Positions 1 through 11,192 of a DNA stretch of 64,000 nucleotides are shown here, one piece after another. A model generated the notes under the pieces. The model had not been told where the DNA came from. It worked only from the letters and a program-made list of their open reading frames with translations, and searched no databases. The position numbers and the translations under genes are program-made. The stretch covers positions 124,001-188,000 of the forward strand of contig WTXI01000062.1 of assembly GCA_022376515.1 (NCBI GenBank), written 5' to 3'. Within the stretch, counting starts at the first letter, position 1; each line of letters starts with the position of its first letter. Source of the DNA: Lactifluus volemus (lineage: Eukaryota > Basidiomycota > Agaricomycetes > Russulales > Russulaceae).

Positions 1-1276
1 CCCCCCCCTTCTAGTCACTGAAACGGTCTGTGGCTCTGTAGCGGTATGTATAACCTTGGTCCGTCTCTGGATCAGAAGAGGTCGCTACTGGTGGGACGAC
101 GCTTGGGCATTTTTTTCTCTCCTCTGGTATATCTCCACCACTGTTCTACATTCCACAAATGTGTGACCCTGTGATTTGATTTTTTTTCTCTCTTCAGGTT
201 AATCATTCAAATGGTCGCCGTGTTCGTGCACGCTTTCTCACCGTCGAAGCTTTCCAAGGTCTCCCGCGTCGCTGATTACTATCTTTTGTCCGCCACTTTC
301 TACGGTGTCATATGGTGTGCTCGGTTATCCATCCTCTTCTCTATCATCCGCATCGATCCAAATCCTGTCATGCGTCAACGCTTGAAGTGGGTCGCCGCCG
401 TATTTATCGCCGCCGTTGCCTTTCTACTGGCCCAGCTTTTCTGGGTTTGCCAGACCAACGAGAACGGCTGGAAAGACTCAGCCCATCCACAGTGTAATCT
501 TCCTAAACAGGTGCCTATCTGTCAGCTCGTGTGTACGTATCCCCTCTTCTACACACCTCTTCTCTTGGCTCACCAGATTCTTACACACACAGCGGACGTC
601 TTTTCTGACATTGCGCTCATTATCTTGCCTATTCGACTCATTCGAGGCATCGATAATAAAAGCCTTCGCTGGCGTCTCATTTTTATATTCTCTACATCGA
701 GTACTACCTCCCCGTTCTCTCCTCTATTCGTTCAAACACTAACCTCATGCTATAGTTGTGACGACGGTTGTGTCTCTCGTGCATTCATTTTTCATCCTCA
801 CTTCAGGTGGCGTTCATGAGGCGATCTCTGCGCTCGTCGAAAACTGCATGTCCCTCACGGTCGCCAACGTTCCTGTCGTTGCGACAGCCTTATTCCGCCC
901 TTTCTGGGGTTATCAAACCGAAGATGACGATGATGGCAAGCGCTGGACTAGATCTGCACTCAGATTCCATTCGCGGCCCGGGCCTCGCGTAACCACCACC
1001 ACCACTGGCACGCAATGGTCCATTGGCTTCATTTCGAGGTTTGGCAGGGGTGATGCCAGTGATAGCAATGCCACCGAGCTCACGGACACCACGCTTGACT
1101 CGACGAAACAGGCCAAGCCTGTGTATACGATCGGCACCTTGGACCCCGAAGAGATGTTTGTCACTGGCAAGACGACCGAACAGGACGACAAGAATGCCGC
1201 GACAAATGAGGGTGGGGGTGTTGTGCATATAGACGTCCTGCCATACCCCGGCCAACCTCCATCATCGAGAACCTGA
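1..1276 (+). CDS. Fungal rhodopsin-like integral membrane protein (3' part)
   Basis: The 5' end lies outside the window. Exons 1-126, 198-528, 577-700 and 756-1276 keep one reading frame. The protein is a chain of hydrophobic helices with the features of the fungal rhodopsin-like domain family: RYWWDDAW in the first visible loop, an Arg/Leu-rich helix (YGVIWCARLSILFSIIRI), then the VFSDIALIILPIRLIRG helix and a last helix ending ATALFRPFWG. The C-terminal tail of about 120 residues is polar and Thr/Asp-rich, probably cytoplasmic. The family is common in filamentous fungi; substrates and signals are mostly unknown, and there is no reason to expect light sensing. The two inner introns were placed so that the helix sequence stays continuous. 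Confidence 0.8.
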
Positions 1277-2959
1277 ATCCAGGCCCTCCTCTGACCAAAA
1301 AAAAAAAGCAACGCCAGGATGCTTTCTTTTGTTGTGACATACAAGATAATCACTGAACGGACGATTTATGTAATTTGTCAAGACTAAGCAAGAGTCCTCA
1401 AGACCGAACTGCCGCCGTAAACGGTCACGGTACTCCCTCTAATCAATTTCATTGCTATTCTAACACACCCCCATGTCTCCTACATTCTTCCATTGGATTT
1501 TACTTTCCTTCCTTCTCATGGTTGTTGCTGTCTCTCACGTATGTATAGCTCGCACTTTTTCCTAACCGGTTATTACTTTCTTATATATTTTCGATGCTGG
1601 GATTTTTAAAAAGTCAGTTTTCCTCGCTCTTTGTGCCACACGTCTATGAGCCAAATATTGGTGACTTTGGATTTCTGTGATCACATCATACATAATTCGT
1701 TCCCCTTGGCTCGTTGGAGGATTCAAGGTTGACACATGATACCTGAATTACGTTGAGTAAAGCCGTTCGTTCTCTATGGCCTCAACATCATTCAATTACC
1801 GGAAGGTTGACCGTGACCGTGCTGTGTTGAAGGACGTTCACTCTCAGCCCTTTCACGAGCCTGAGGTGGACGCGCTATTGAAAGAGTCCAAGGATAGCCA
1901 AAGCTCAGAAAGGGGAAAGGTCTGCCGGTGAATTCGGAGGTACGAGACTTGGTCATGACTCATCAACATGAAGAAAGCTTGTCAAGCTTTCTTTGATTTG
2001 CCATTCAAAAGCCAGGGAAGACATCGGGGATCAGGTTTTACGTAATCTGATTGGCAAGAAGCACGAGCCAACAATACGTTCACTAAAACAAGAGCTGGTC
2101 ACTATGACGATATGCAGACGTTCCTCCTTCACCTCCACGGCGACGACGCACAGAGACATCCTGCGCACTGGGACGTCAGACTCCTCCGCAAAGAAAGTAT
2201 TCAAAGTTAGCGGGCCTCGCGTCGCGTCACGAGGCGTCAGTTGAGGCACCATCTCCTACTTGGCAGGGTTAGCCGGGCAACGCGGCAAACTAACGCAAGG
2301 TCTGTCTTGTCCTTGCAGTTACTGAAGGAGGTACTATTCCATCGTCCTCCAAAACGACTTTGCTGGGTCGACTGTGGTTGTCGTAGCTGGGTTTGCAGCA
2401 ATCGGGACCGTAAGAACAAAAGTTAAGCCTGATTCTCGGCCTAGGCCCGGCCATCGTTGTCATGGGTTCGTGCTGGCATCACCGTTCTTCACAGGCCAAG
2501 CCGGGGACACGTCATCCCACGGGTCCCAGAACTGGGAGGGAGCATGCGCTATTAGGCCATTTGGTGGGGACATCGAATCTTTTTAGAAGGCGGTGTCGAA
2601 TATAGTTCTTAACGTTCCGTGGGCCGTGGCTACGTATGAGGCAGTGTGATGGCGTTTGCTTGAGGCTTGAGCGGCACCTCAACGGAGTCGGGGCGATGGC
2701 ATTAAGAATCTACGACGGTGGTGAAAATAGAGAAAAAGATGAAAGATGAGAGCTGCTATCCAACGTGAGATTGCAGAGTGCTTGGAATAAAAGAGGGCTG
2801 GAGTGTGTGTGCGTGAGGGAGATCAATTGGCAATGATATATTACTCCGGGTTACCCGCGGTAGTCTTTGGCGGTGTTCGGTTACAAGCCAAGCGCCTTCT
2901 CTTTTTCTATCTTCATCTCTTCATTCTTTCCCACTTTTTCTGTCTCCCTTCTCCCAATC
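1277..2959. other. Intergenic region, no convincing gene
   Basis: I see no complete gene. A short open stretch on + from 1776 begins MASTSFNYRKVDRDRAV and stops after about 45 codons. Another at 2340-2586 reads STVVVVAGFAAIGTV before becoming low in coding character. These could be decayed exons, but neither is recognised. Immediately before 2960 the DNA is CT-rich (2900-2955), as in many fungal core promoters; it belongs to the TVP38 gene. Confidence 0.5.
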
Positions 2960-4898
2960 ATGTCTTCTTCATATCTGGAATATGGCTCTGGACTAAATAC
3001 AGCAATGTACCCTCCTAACGTTTCCTCCTTCTCTCCCGCCAATAACTCTTCATCAACAATCAACCCAAAGAATGAGTTCCCCCCCTCGGATCGTATCTCC
3101 CGCACCCCTAGCCCCACTCCCAGCGAGGCTGCAGAACTCGCTAGAACTAGTGTCTTTGATTGGAAGACACTCACTAACTGGCGCTTTTGGATACGCAGAG
3201 AGTGGTTATGTGCGTCCATTCCTCACCTTACTCTTCAAATTCTCGACTAACTCCCATAAGGGTATTATGTCATTGCCATCCTCCTCACCGTCATCACCGC
3301 TCTCATCACCATCTACCATCGCCAAATCGTTGACAAGCTCACTCCCGCCGCACACTGGATGAAAGAGTAAGCCTTCGTCGACCCCTCTTCCGCTAATTGT
3401 CTTGACCTCTTCCTCCCTCTAGCCTTCCAGGTGGTTGGTCCATCCCGATAGCCATCTTATTCATCATTTCTTTTCCCCCGGTCCGTCCGATCATCAACTG
3501 ATCTCCTCCTCCCTTGATCGACCACTTACGGATAACCTCCTCTAGCTCTTCGGTCATGAGATTGTTGCCATACTCTGTGGCATCGTCTGGGGCCTTTGGA
3601 TAGGCTTTGCCATCGTTGCAGCTGGCACTTTCCTCGGCGAGTTGGGCAACTTCTAGTACGTCACCCCCCCCTTGTATTTTGAAAACAAAACATCTCATTC
3701 CTACCCGTGAAGCGCCTTCAAGTACTGTTGTCATACCCGCGGCGACAAGCTTGAAAAGACAAACCTTCAATATGGTTGCCTTGCCCATGTCGTCCGCGAA
3801 GGCGGGATCAAAATAGCCCTCGTCGCTCGTTTCAGTGCCATCCCAGGCCATTGTACGTCCTCATCGTTGTCTCCTTTGGACAGTGCCACTCACGTCCTAT
3901 TTTCTCAGTCACCACAGCTGTATTCGCTACTTGTGGCATGAACGTATTGATATTTTCCATCGCAGCATTCCTGTCTTTGCCAAAGCAATTCGCCACAGTA
4001 TACATCGGTGTCATCATCGAAGGCTCGACGAAGCGTACGTCTCATTTTAATCCCTCACTGGCTTAGCTTATGTATGTTTCCGCAGAGGGGACAGCTTCTT
4101 CCCGTGCCGCTAGCTACTCATTGGTTGCACTCACTACGATCGTCACCATCGCAGCTGCGTGGTATATTTACCGCAAACTGAATCAAGCCAAACCCGCCGT
4201 TATATATCGGCGTCGCAAGGACCGGTATGTGTATATCCCCTACCCGTCATCCATACCTTGACATGGCCGGCTTTTCTAGGCAAGCGAAAATGGAACTCGC
4301 TAGATCGTTCTATCGCAACAACGATTCAACCGTCTCGGCGTTCAATCAGAACCCCTCCGACTCGGATATTCCACTACATTCATATGACCGAGAACGAGAC
4401 GCTGACTCTGAAGAGTCAATGCATCAACGATGGGATGAGAATGGGCACGCGATAGGCCATGTGCCTGATCCTCGTCTACATGCTCCACGCGCGCGCCCTC
4501 CGTCATTCAGACCATCAGCTCTGTATGCCTCGCCTGCAGAAGCAGTGGCTGTGACCGCTTCCAGAGACCCGGATGATGAGTGGTCTAACGCACGAACACC
4601 CACGACAGCTCGGCCACCAGAGGTTGCATCCGTACCTGTCATTGCCCCACCCCCGAACGTCTCATCAGAGACTGGGGCATACGTGTCCCCATCTTCCCTT
4701 ACTAGCCCATCTTTCCGGCAACCACAACACTCGCCTGGAATGCCGTCAAGTCCGATGGCGCCATATGTGCCATACCAGCCTGACCATTTTGCTGCGCCGG
4801 ATACTGCGAGGGATCATTACTTCCAGCCAGCTATGGGACCTGCTGGGCCCACGTCCACGGAGCCACCCAAGTTATCGCCGCCACCCACATACCAATGA
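2960..4898 (+). CDS. TVP38: TVP38/TMEM64-family Golgi membrane protein
   Basis: Eight exons: 2960-3209, 3261-3366, 3423-3480, 3546-3655, 3713-3852, 3909-4034, 4086-4224 and 4280-4898. The N-terminus is a Ser/Pro-rich cytosolic segment. The core carries the SNARE-associated Golgi domain: helices with FGHEIVAILCGIVWGLWIG, GTFLGELGNF, then the family signature ARFSAIPGHFTTAVFATCG and a last membrane helix near residue 300. The C-terminal tail of about 210 residues is Pro/Ser-rich and disordered, longer than in yeast Tvp38. The family (DedA/VTT fold) acts in Golgi and ER membranes, with proposed roles in vesicle traffic and lipid scrambling. The start is the first in-frame ATG after a CT-rich tract. 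All splice junctions keep the conserved core in frame, so I regard the gene as intact. Confidence 0.9.
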
Positions 4899-6762
4899 AA
4901 GCTGTGGTGTTTTTTTTGTGTGTTTAGCATCTTTTCTACCAACGACGGAAAGGTGTGTAATGTGTGGACGATGTTTGACGCATATCTAATGATCGTATCG
5001 CTTGTACTTTGCCTCGCGGACCCCCCTCCCCCCCCTTCTTTTGTGCCTACTCTACCATTCTTTGCATATATGTGTCATATTTTTCCCTGTCTACAGAAGC
5101 ATATCACCTTTTGTTGTTCAGTAGATTTCCAGACCCTGTCCCATGTTAAATTTATTTGTTCTTTCGGGATGGCGGGTTTAGAAGTTGAACACCAAGATGG
5201 GAGGAGGACACAAACCCTTCGAATGCCTCGTCTCGCCGACACCACATCTCTGACAGTTGTCCATCCATATGAACTTTTGTACGTTTGCGCTGGGCTATGA
5301 AATTATTTATGATACCCACCAATTCCGAGAGATGTCCCTCGCGCTCGACATATCCGACCCAATCATCCTCGAGAAAGAAAGATTTGAATAAATGTGCTAA
5401 AATTGACGTGTAATACTGTAATACAGTGCCAGGACTGAGATGTTCGTCACTACGGTAATTTATTATCCGCAGCCACATCTTACTCCTAACTCGTCACCAC
5501 GCCCCACCCACGTCCGGCCACAGCGTTTTTGCCGCGACGGGTGGCTGAATTGCACCAATGGGGAAGCATGTTGACCAACGTTTGCGTTTTGGGAACTTCG
5601 GAGGTGCGCAGCGTACTACTACTACAGTTCAGTACTACTGCTTAGGCAGGTGGTGGGTGCCAGTGACACCCCATAAGCCCAAAAGTCGAGGTTCCCATTG
5701 AGCTTTTTTTGTTAAGGGTTTTAACTACTCCGCCGCCTGTCGGATGGGCGCAGCCAAAGACTCAAAAAGGAAGGCGCCGCCGGTGCGTTCCCCACTCCAC
5801 TCCACTCCACTCCCCTGCCCCACTGGGTTATTTTTTCAGAAAGTCGTACGTACGGGGCAGTGGCGGAGGGTAGCCACAAAAATTTAAAATTACAAAGTAG
5901 AGGAAACATGTTACCTGCATTTCTGGACTTCCATTTATTTTAGTAGTATACTGTATCTATTTGCTTCGCGCGTTGAACGGCTTGTTGAACGCACCAGAGA
6001 GCTTATGTCTGAATCATGTTGACCAAAGGTAAATCTGCCGAACGCGTGCGTCCGGGTGACGACGCTGTGGTGAGAAAGCTCATGATCAGAGATATCTCTC
6101 ATTCCACCGATGGGTTTGCCATGTACTGGGTCCAGGGATTCTAACTCTACTTGTCCCTCTTGATAAACGTGTTGCGCACCGTGACGCCATGAAATTTCAA
6201 AGACAGCCTTATGGAATGAAGGTGGGAGTTGATAAACAGTGTCTTCAAAGTATTTGAGCTGGAGATAGCCAGGGAGCCCAACTCACCGCAGCGAAACGGA
6301 TCGATTTCGCTGTAGAGAAGGATGGGAGTTCGGTTCGACGTTGGCATCCTCTCCTGGTCGTTTGTGCATGGCGTGTATACGAAATATGGTATTCCAATGT
6401 CCAAAAGGAGACACTCTCATCGCCTTGTTTCAGGCTCCTTAGACAAGCGCATCCTCGCACTCACACCGTTCGTTAGCAAAGAAGAGCCCGAAGCGAAAGT
6501 GTTTTTGTTACAGGAACGGCTCGCTCTGCCTTGTCTCGTGGGCAATTCAATTTAAAGGGAAAGTACACCGTTCATACACCGTCTTCAAGCGGTCTCTCGA
6601 GCAACGCAGAAATGGTAGTTGACCTTGTACGAGAGCCCACCCCAGTCCTGGAAAACAGTAAAATATAAAGCTTAATGCAAGCTCTGTGTATATGGTGTTC
6701 GATGCTCTGAGAAAGGGTACATGCAATCAATAGTAATACAAACGAACGAGAATCCAAGAAAC
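4899..6762. other. Intergenic region with weak open frames
   Basis: After the TVP38 3' end there is no recognisable gene. A minus-strand open frame at 5152-5478 (108 codons) reads plausibly (for example HLFKSFFLEDDWVGYVERE) but matches no family I know. A second at 6147-6404 is weaker. From about 6460 the sequence begins to match the duplicated block at about 16130, so the duplication breakpoint lies near here, upstream of the 3' end of the LENG1-like gene. Confidence 0.4.
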
Positions 6763-7718
6763 TTAGCGCCGTCGCTGACGGCCATCGTCACGGTCATCGT
6801 CCTCCCAACGGCGCTGACGCCACACGCGGTCGCGCTCACGATGTGCATCCTCCACCTCACGTCGATTAAACACATCGGCGTAACCGGGTCCGCCATCGCC
6901 ACCACGAACTGTACTCGGTGTTGCCGTAGCGCTCTCGGCGCGCTCACGTTGTTTGCGCCGCACGAGTGCCAATGCGCGCTCTCGCTCTGCAGACTCACGC
7001 ACGAGACGACCTTCACGCGAGGCTGAAGATGGTGGTCGTTGCAGTTGAGAGTGTGAGCGTGCTTGTGCGCGTGAGGGTGACCCTTTCAGGTGCGATGGGA
7101 TCGAGGCAAGTGGGTCAGCTTTGACTTGGCGTGCTAGGTCCCGCTGTCTAGGTTGTAAAAAAGCGTGTGAGAAGCGATAGGTGAAAACATTTTTTTCATC
7201 ACCTTCTCGCTTCAGAGGTTTGGTCGTCCTTGTGGCCACCGCCGCGCTGAGAAACCGAGTACCACGGGTTAAGGTCCTGCTTTGTAGGCGCGAGGGGGAC
7301 GCCATGGTCCGAATCGGTCATTGGGGGTTTGGATTTCGAGGCACGCGTGGCGAGAGCATTGGCATGTTCTTCGAGATCGGCAAAAAGGTTGATGTGTCCA
7401 TTACTCAGGGTGATAGACCGTGATGCAGTGGGTAATGCTCTGCCGCCATCATCATCTCCATCATTGTCGGGTGGTGGAGAGTGTGGGGGAGTGATGCCTG
7501 CGCGTGTACGGAGGGTGTCCAGACGAGACTCGGCGTCCTGTTGTCGAGGATTGGTTGAGTATAAGATGGGGAGAAACGAAACGTACGGCAACGAGAGCAC
7601 GATCTTGTTCTTCAGTCTTTTTCTTATTTGCAGCAGCTTCATCGCGACGAACGCGCTCGACGTTATCGAGACGATATGGATGATACGACTTGTGGTGTGC
7701 GATGTTAAGCTTACCCAT
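6763..7718 (-). CDS. Cir_N-domain nuclear protein, LENG1-like
   Basis: Three exons on the minus strand: 7587-7718, 7203-7537 and 6763-7147, 283 residues. The N-terminus MGKLNIAHHKSYHPYR followed by ERVRRDEAAA is the Cir_N motif (first found in the CBF1-interacting corepressor CIR; also in LENG1 and the splicing factor Cwc25). The rest is charged and low in complexity, with Arg/Glu-rich helices and a basic C-terminus (RRREV...RQRRR type). This suggests a nuclear protein of the splicing or RNA-processing type; the exact role is not known from sequence. Its start is 70 bases from the ERV41 start, so the two genes share one promoter. A broken copy lies at 16.37-17.17 kb. Confidence 0.75.
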
Positions 7719-7788
7719 GAGAGTGTCAGAAGGTCGAGGACGAGTTGTAGAGGTGACTAGTTTTCGGGGTCCTGACACGTACTTTCCA
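7719..7788. promoter_or_regulatory. Shared promoter of LENG1-like gene and ERV41
   Basis: Only 70 bases separate the two divergent start codons, so this stretch must hold the core elements and both leaders. I see no TATA box. The matching piece at 17169-17228 is kept in the decayed copy with small deletions. Confidence 0.6.
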
Positions 7789-9644
7789 ATGTGGACGACC
7801 AAGACTCGCTGCTCGACAGGATCGATGCACTTGCACCCGCTCCTCTCAACACTTTTGACGCTTTCCCAAAATTACCTTCAACATATCGCTCCCGCTCAAG
7901 TGAGCGTGGCATCCTCACCCTCTTTATCACTTTTATTGCCTTTCTCCTCGTCGCAAATGACATTGCAGAGTTTATCTGGGGCTGGCCAGATTATGAGTTT
8001 GGTATCGACTATGCTCCCGCGAGCTTTTTGGACGTCAACGTTGATATGATAGTTAATATGCCTTGCAAATGTGCGAAACCTATCTCTCTCCTTCGTTACC
8101 AATGATAACCTGGTCATATAGACTTGTCAGTCGACTTGCGCGACGCTCTTGGTGACAGGTTATACCTCAACAAAGGGTTCCACAATGATGGCGTGGGTCT
8201 TGTATTCATCCCTCTACCCCGTTCTCAACTTTGTATAGACCTTGTTTGACATCGGACAAGCTACCGCACTCAAGTGAGTCTTCAATAAGCACAGGTCAAC
8301 TCACTCTCACCCACACCGCCACAGAGAACACGCAGAGGCTCTCACTGCGCGGCAAGTCGTTGCTGAATCCCGCAAGTCCCGTGGTTTCCTCTCGGGCCTC
8401 TTCCGTCGCTCCCAGCAATTATACAAGCCGACCTATAATCATATTCCAGATGGCAGCGCATGCCGCATATATGGCTCCCTCACCGTCAAGAGGGTAACTG
8501 GTACGTCTTCCTGTTGTCCTCATTACCTCTCGTCAATCATGTCCCCCAACTAGCAAACCTTCACATTACTACCCTTGGCCATGGATATAATAGTCAGGTT
8601 CATGTCAACCACAACCGTATGTTCATGCTCCTTCTCCCAGTTGTTTGCATCCCAACATCCTTCATAGTCTTGAACCTTTCACATGTCATCACCGAATTTT
8701 CTTTCGGTAAACATTTCCCAGAGATCACTCAACCTCTTGACAATTCCTTCGAAATCGCCCGTGAAAGTGCGTCAATTGCTTTTCGAACGAGAACACTACC
8801 TGACATTTTATAGACTTTGTTGCATATCAGTACTTCCTTCGAGTCGTCCCAACAACCTACGTTGCACCACGCTCCCAACCTCTGCATACGAACCAGTACA
8901 GCGTGACACATTACGAACGGAAAGTTGCGCACAACGGTGTTCCGGGAATCTTCTTCAAGTTTGAGATTGAGCCGGTCCGTCTCTCGATCATACAACGCAC
9001 CACCACACTTGGTCAATTCTTCATTCGGTGCGTCTCCGCGATTTCTTTCTATCCTTATGGATCCCGACCCGCGGACAATTAGGTGGGTCGGTGTTGTAGG
9101 TGGCGTATTCGTCTGCGCATCTTGGGCCCTCCGCGCGACGGATCGCGTGGTCTCAGTCGTCGTAGGGCCAGACGACACAGACAGCATTGCACCAACGCCT
9201 GACACGCCTCGAAGTAAATGGACTGGCACAGCCCTCCGCGCTCGCCTAGGCAATCCCTCGCAGCGGCCCACCAGTTGGGTCGACGGCGGCGACGCCAGTG
9301 TCTTGATGTATCCCGGTTCCCCATCCGTAACTTCCTCGATGTTGCCCTACTCCCCTTATTCGCCCGCCGCGCCCTCGCCCCTCTCAGGTCGCGTACCGTC
9401 CCCTGCCGCAGGTTTTTCGGCCCCAGGCCCTAATTCGGGACTCGGACTCTCCCCCAACCTGTTTGTACAGGGACCACCACCACTACCGAGCTCACGCACA
9501 CCGGCGACGGCGGCCACTTTTGGCTCGACTGTTCCCAGCGGCACACCGTCGTACAGCCATTTCCCACCCACGCCACGCTCGGTGTTAAGTGGATTTCCGG
9601 CACCTCCGCCAGTTGTGAGAGATACGGCTAAAAAGGACGATTAA
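7789..9644 (+). CDS. ERV41: ERV41/ERGIC2-type COPII vesicle cargo receptor (start codon out of frame)
   Basis: Eight exons: 7789-8070, 8122-8192, 8239-8273, 8325-8500, 8554-8616, 8668-8766, 8814-9027 and 9083-9644. Order of parts: short cytosolic N-terminus, first membrane helix (FITFIAFLLVANDIAEFIWG), the lumenal ERGIC signature (LDVNVDMIVNMPCKYLSVDL), lumenal beta domain including FGKHFPEI, second membrane helix (VGVVGGVFVCASWAL), then a Pro/Ser-rich tail that is unusually long for the family. The protein would cycle between ER and Golgi with Erv46. Odd point: the expected ATG at 7789 is one base out of frame with the rest. The decayed copy at 17229 reads ATG TCG GAC GAC; here one C is missing. 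From 7791 on the frame is intact to the stop at 9644. Confidence 0.85.
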
Positions 9645-10239
9645 TGGGTTGTAATTGAGCCATTGTAGGATTTTAATCACGACTTTGTTTGTGGCGCAGT
9701 CGACAGCCATGCTGGGTCTCCGGCATGAATCACCTCTGTCTTTAAAGCGTCCCTTACCATGCTGAAACTAGGTCCAGACAGATCGTGGACAGTTAATACA
9801 AGGTAAATTATGAATGCTTTAATGTGTGACTTTAGACTTTGCTGGAACGAGAGCTGGGACTCCTTACCGACTTTTTGTCGTACCACATATGGCCGCTAAG
9901 CACGGTGGGTGGGCGAAGAGATAACCACCGGAAAAACGGGTATAAGTCCACCACGGCTGTTGAGAGGGGATAAAGAAATCCCAGATCCCTATGGCGGGCG
10001 GCAGGTGTCAAGAAAATGGTATACAACCTCCTAATAACTCACGACCAAGATGATGCGCTGCCAGTGACTCCCCATTTCGACCCATGGACATGCAGAGATA
10101 CACATCGCTCTCAGGGAGATTCTCCACCACCAGTGATTTTATCAATCGCTCCCCCGACCCAACCCTCCCCTCCCAGCAGCCCTCCATGTCACCGCCAAAC
10201 GTTGGGCCCTCGCCGACTGAGAACGAATCTGGCTTGAGG
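9645..10239. other. ERV41 3' flank and start of inserted DNA
   Basis: 9645-9835 is the ERV41 3' flank; the same bases recur at about 17925-18110 in the second copy. From about 9836 the two copies part. The DNA to about 10855 is present only here, against about 90 unrelated bases in the second copy. Open frames at 10016-10380 are Pro/Ser-rich and I do not take them as a separate gene. Confidence 0.45.
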
Positions 10240-10690
10240 ATTCCCGGTGCCGGTGCAACCCAGCGCACGTGCCCTCCATTACCCCCTGTCAGGCCAACTC
10301 CCAAAATTCATGCTGGGGGTTGCAAACGCCGCCTGGCCAGTCTTCTGCACAGCTATCAGACTCCTCACTTTCACAGGTGAATACAACACGAGACACTGCC
10401 CCTGCACCTTGGACCCTCACGATGCCAATGTGGCCTAATCAATGTCCAGACTCCCAGTCACGTCATCTTCAATTGCCCCCGTGCTGTGAGACCATGTGCT
10501 CCGCCGAGCCACACCAACACTCTCCCCAAACATTATCTTTGGCACAATGATAGGCAGGGAGGCCCTGACACTTTTCATTGAGGAAACTCAAACTTGTGTA
10601 CACCCGAGGAGACGAGTAGTCCTGGAGGATCATGGTTAAGGCACTTGGGCGCTGGCCCACTTCCCTCAGCCGCACGCCCCACATTTTAAA
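10240..10690 (+). mobile_element. LINE (non-LTR retrotransposon) remnant, 3' end of the ORF
   Basis: In translation the stretch gives AIRLLTFTGEYNTRHCPC, then in another frame INVQTPSHVIFNCPRAVRP, then FGTMIGREALTLFIEETQ. This order (LLT..FTGEY, a Cys/His cluster with HVIFNCP, then FGT..GREAL.LFIEET) is the usual C-terminal end of reverse-transcriptase polyproteins of fungal LINEs, after the RNase H domain. The frame changes at least twice, so the element is dead. No RT core motif remains nearby. It lies inside the roughly 1 kb that separates ERV41 from the Crinkler here but not in the second copy. Confidence 0.6.
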
Positions 10691-10854
10691 TACATGCCCC
10701 AAAACACATCACCCAGATCGACCCATTAGCTACTGGCTCATGAAGAGATCGAGCGTGCCTGTCCTTGTAAACATATTGCACTTTATAAATGCAGTCTAAA
10801 AATTTTTTTTATCAATCGCCAGAGAAGAAAGCCTGTACGTGGGTCTCACTTTCA

Positions 10855-11192
10855 CATGCCTGTCACTGAGGCTCTGGACAGCTGTTCGTAATAGCCGAAC
10901 TCGGCGGGCCATGTGCTCAAGTGCAGCTCAAGTGCAGCAGTTGCGCAAACCCCTGTCGAGGGGGATGCAAGTGTCTGGCATGTAGAAATGAGTTGTGCGT
11001 TGTAACTTTACTTTACTAGTACTTTGGGACTGTTGGAGTGTGATAGGAAATGTCGGAGAAGGGACGAGTTGGATCATTTGGATGACTCGCGCGTGGAGGA
11101 GCCCGGGGGACGTCATCGGCAGCCAGATCATGATGCTTAGTCATCAAGCAATCAACCCCTTTCCCCTGATCCTAACCAAATAACTACGCATC
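10855..11192 (+). promoter_or_regulatory. Upstream region of the Crinkler gene, conserved in the second copy
   Basis: This stretch recurs before the second Crinkler (about 18190-18518) with small indels. Shared parts include the run with two copies of GTGCAGCTCAA/GTGGAGCTCAA-type repeats, TTGTAACT, CTTTGGGACTGTTGGAGTG and GCAGCCAGATCATGATG. A short piece (TTGTAACTTTAC) also recurs near 22367, next to another Crinkler fragment. It probably holds the promoter; no TATA box is clear. Confidence 0.5.
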
